The notes beneath the pieces are model-generated. The model made no database searches. It was not told where the DNA came from and saw only the letters and a list, made by a program, of their open reading frames with translations. Shown here in pieces: positions 63,445-64,000 of a DNA stretch of 64,000 nucleotides. Every line of letters begins with the position of its first letter. Position 1 is the first letter of the stretch. The position numbers and the translations under genes are program-made. Origin of the DNA: Bin87 sp965232895 (lineage in GTDB: Bacteria; Chloroflexota; Dehalococcoidia; Lucifugimonadales; UBA3495); NCBI GenBank assembly GCA_965232895.1, contig OZ247430.1:3968001-4032000 (forward strand), in the 5' to 3' direction.

Positions 63445-64000
63445 TCACGTATCCAGGATTACCGGGATTATCATAGGCCGTTTGTTCAGGTCGTTGCGTA
63501 GGAACTGTCGGGCAACTTTTCTAATATTTGCGCGAGCTTTGTCCGGGTCGCCAGCCGGAAGATCGCCGGATACTCCCATCTCCACCGCCTCGGCCAGGCG
63601 CTTGAAGACATCCTTGGCGTCTGCCGGATCCAGGAACCCGCTTCCCGCCACCTGGACGGGACCACTCAGCTCGCCATCCGGATCGACCCCCGCGCAGACT
63701 ATTACCACGCCGTCTCGAGCCAGGGAGCGCCGCTCCCGCAGCACCACGCTGTCCGTATCCATCACCGTGAGACCATCCAGGTAGATGGGTCCCGCGGGTA
63801 TTGAACCGGTGATCTGAGCCCCGGAGCCGTCGATCTCGAGGATTTCGCCGTCCTCCAGCACAAATATCCCGTCGGGCGCAGCCCCCAACTCCCATGCCAG
63901 TTGCGCATGCGCCCGGAGGTGTCGATATTCTCCGTGCACCGGTACGAAGTAGCGCGGCCGGGTCAGGTTGAGCATGAGCTTCAACTCCTCCTGGCTGGCG
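63445..64000 (-). CDS. rnj: Ribonuclease J, C-terminal part
   Basis: The frame is open to the end of the window, so the N-terminal metallo-beta-lactamase core is outside. The visible 185 residues include S-Q-E-E-L-K-L-M-L-N-L-T-R-P-R-Y-F-V-P-V-H-G-E-Y, the region after the catalytic core that holds a late metal-ligand His, and G-P-I-Y-L-D-G, typical of RNase J. The C-terminal domain supports dimerisation. It has 5'-3' exo- and endonuclease activity on mRNA in this family. Confidence 0.9.
   Translation of the reverse strand, partial: ASQEELKLMLNLTRPRYFVPVHGEYRHLRAHAQLAWELGAAPDGIFVLEDGEILEIDGSGAQITGSIPAGPIYLDGLTVMDTDSVVLRERRSLARDGVVIVCAGVDPDGELSGPVQVAGSGFLDPADAKDVFKRLAEAVEMGVSGDLPAGDPDKARANIRKVARQFLRNDLNKRPMIIPVILDT

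Overview
The window is a 64 kb, GC-rich, gene-dense bacterial chromosome segment. The gene content suggests a Chloroflexota-type bacterium (SAR202/Dehalococcoidia-like). It has a coenzyme F420 biosynthesis operon (cofG-cofH-cofD-cofC), three luciferase-like (LLM) flavin/F420 oxidoreductases, an archaeal-type fructose-bisphosphate aldolase/phosphatase, several molybdenum-enzyme genes (mogA/moaB, mocA, xdhC, a multi-cluster formate dehydrogenase), acyl-CoA and methylmalonyl-CoA metabolism, an oligopeptide ABC transporter, and bacterial housekeeping genes (proS, aspS, ruvB, ispG, holA, ftsK, rnj, fabI, cca). The taxonomic placement is inference from gene content; there is no rRNA or marker alignment here.

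Layout. 1-6.6 kb: the end of an NHL-repeat protein, a molybdopterin gene, HIT, enoyl-CoA hydratase, alpha/beta hydrolase, Uma2 and LLM genes, and a peroxiredoxin whose catalytic Cys codon is an in-frame TGA followed by a SECIS-like hairpin. 6.6-15.5 kb: minus-strand formate dehydrogenase, aminotransferase, LLM monooxygenase, mocA, acyltransferase and xdhC, interrupted at 12.1-12.45 kb by a standalone plus-strand transcript with its own promoter, a 25-codon ORF and a terminator. 16-29 kb: ispG, an acyl-CoA dehydrogenase-like flavoenzyme, tandem FitA-like antitoxins with a broken PIN toxin, proS, oxidoreductases, cca, tRNA-Val and ruvB. 29-35.3 kb: the F420 operon, an LLM gene and fabI. 35.3-44 kb: FBP aldolase/phosphatase, aspS, a DUF255 thioredoxin-fold protein and a small aspartic-protease pair. 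44-50 kb: peptide ABC transporter genes, tRNA-His, tRNA-Arg and htrA. 50-58.6 kb: NIPSNAP, methylmalonyl-CoA mutase large subunit, acyl-CoA dehydrogenase, methylmalonyl-CoA epimerase, holA, a peptide-transporter ATPase and a PHP phosphoesterase. 58.6-64 kb: a repeat-rich gap, a hypothetical gene, ftsK and the end of rnj.

The intergenic regions carry at least four families of short non-autonomous inverted-repeat elements. Family A is exactly 154 bp in four copies with CCAGGGCAATCGC ends, and three copies have 8-bp target duplications. Family B is 188 bp with CTCAyGCGTACCC ends and 10-bp duplications. Family C has CCAGGGCCTTTTCAAAGT-like ends. A larger 387-bp element is also present. One locus (51.7-52.1 kb) preserves a nested insertion history, and another (36.3-36.9 kb) is a mosaic containing a 17-bp minisatellite.

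How the genes fit together: the F420 operon can supply deazaflavin cofactor to the LLM enzymes; mogA, mocA and xdhC support molybdenum-cofactor enzymes such as the formate dehydrogenase; the mutase, epimerase and acyl-CoA dehydrogenase genes suggest a propionyl/methylmalonyl-CoA route. The most notable single observation is the candidate selenocysteine peroxiredoxin.
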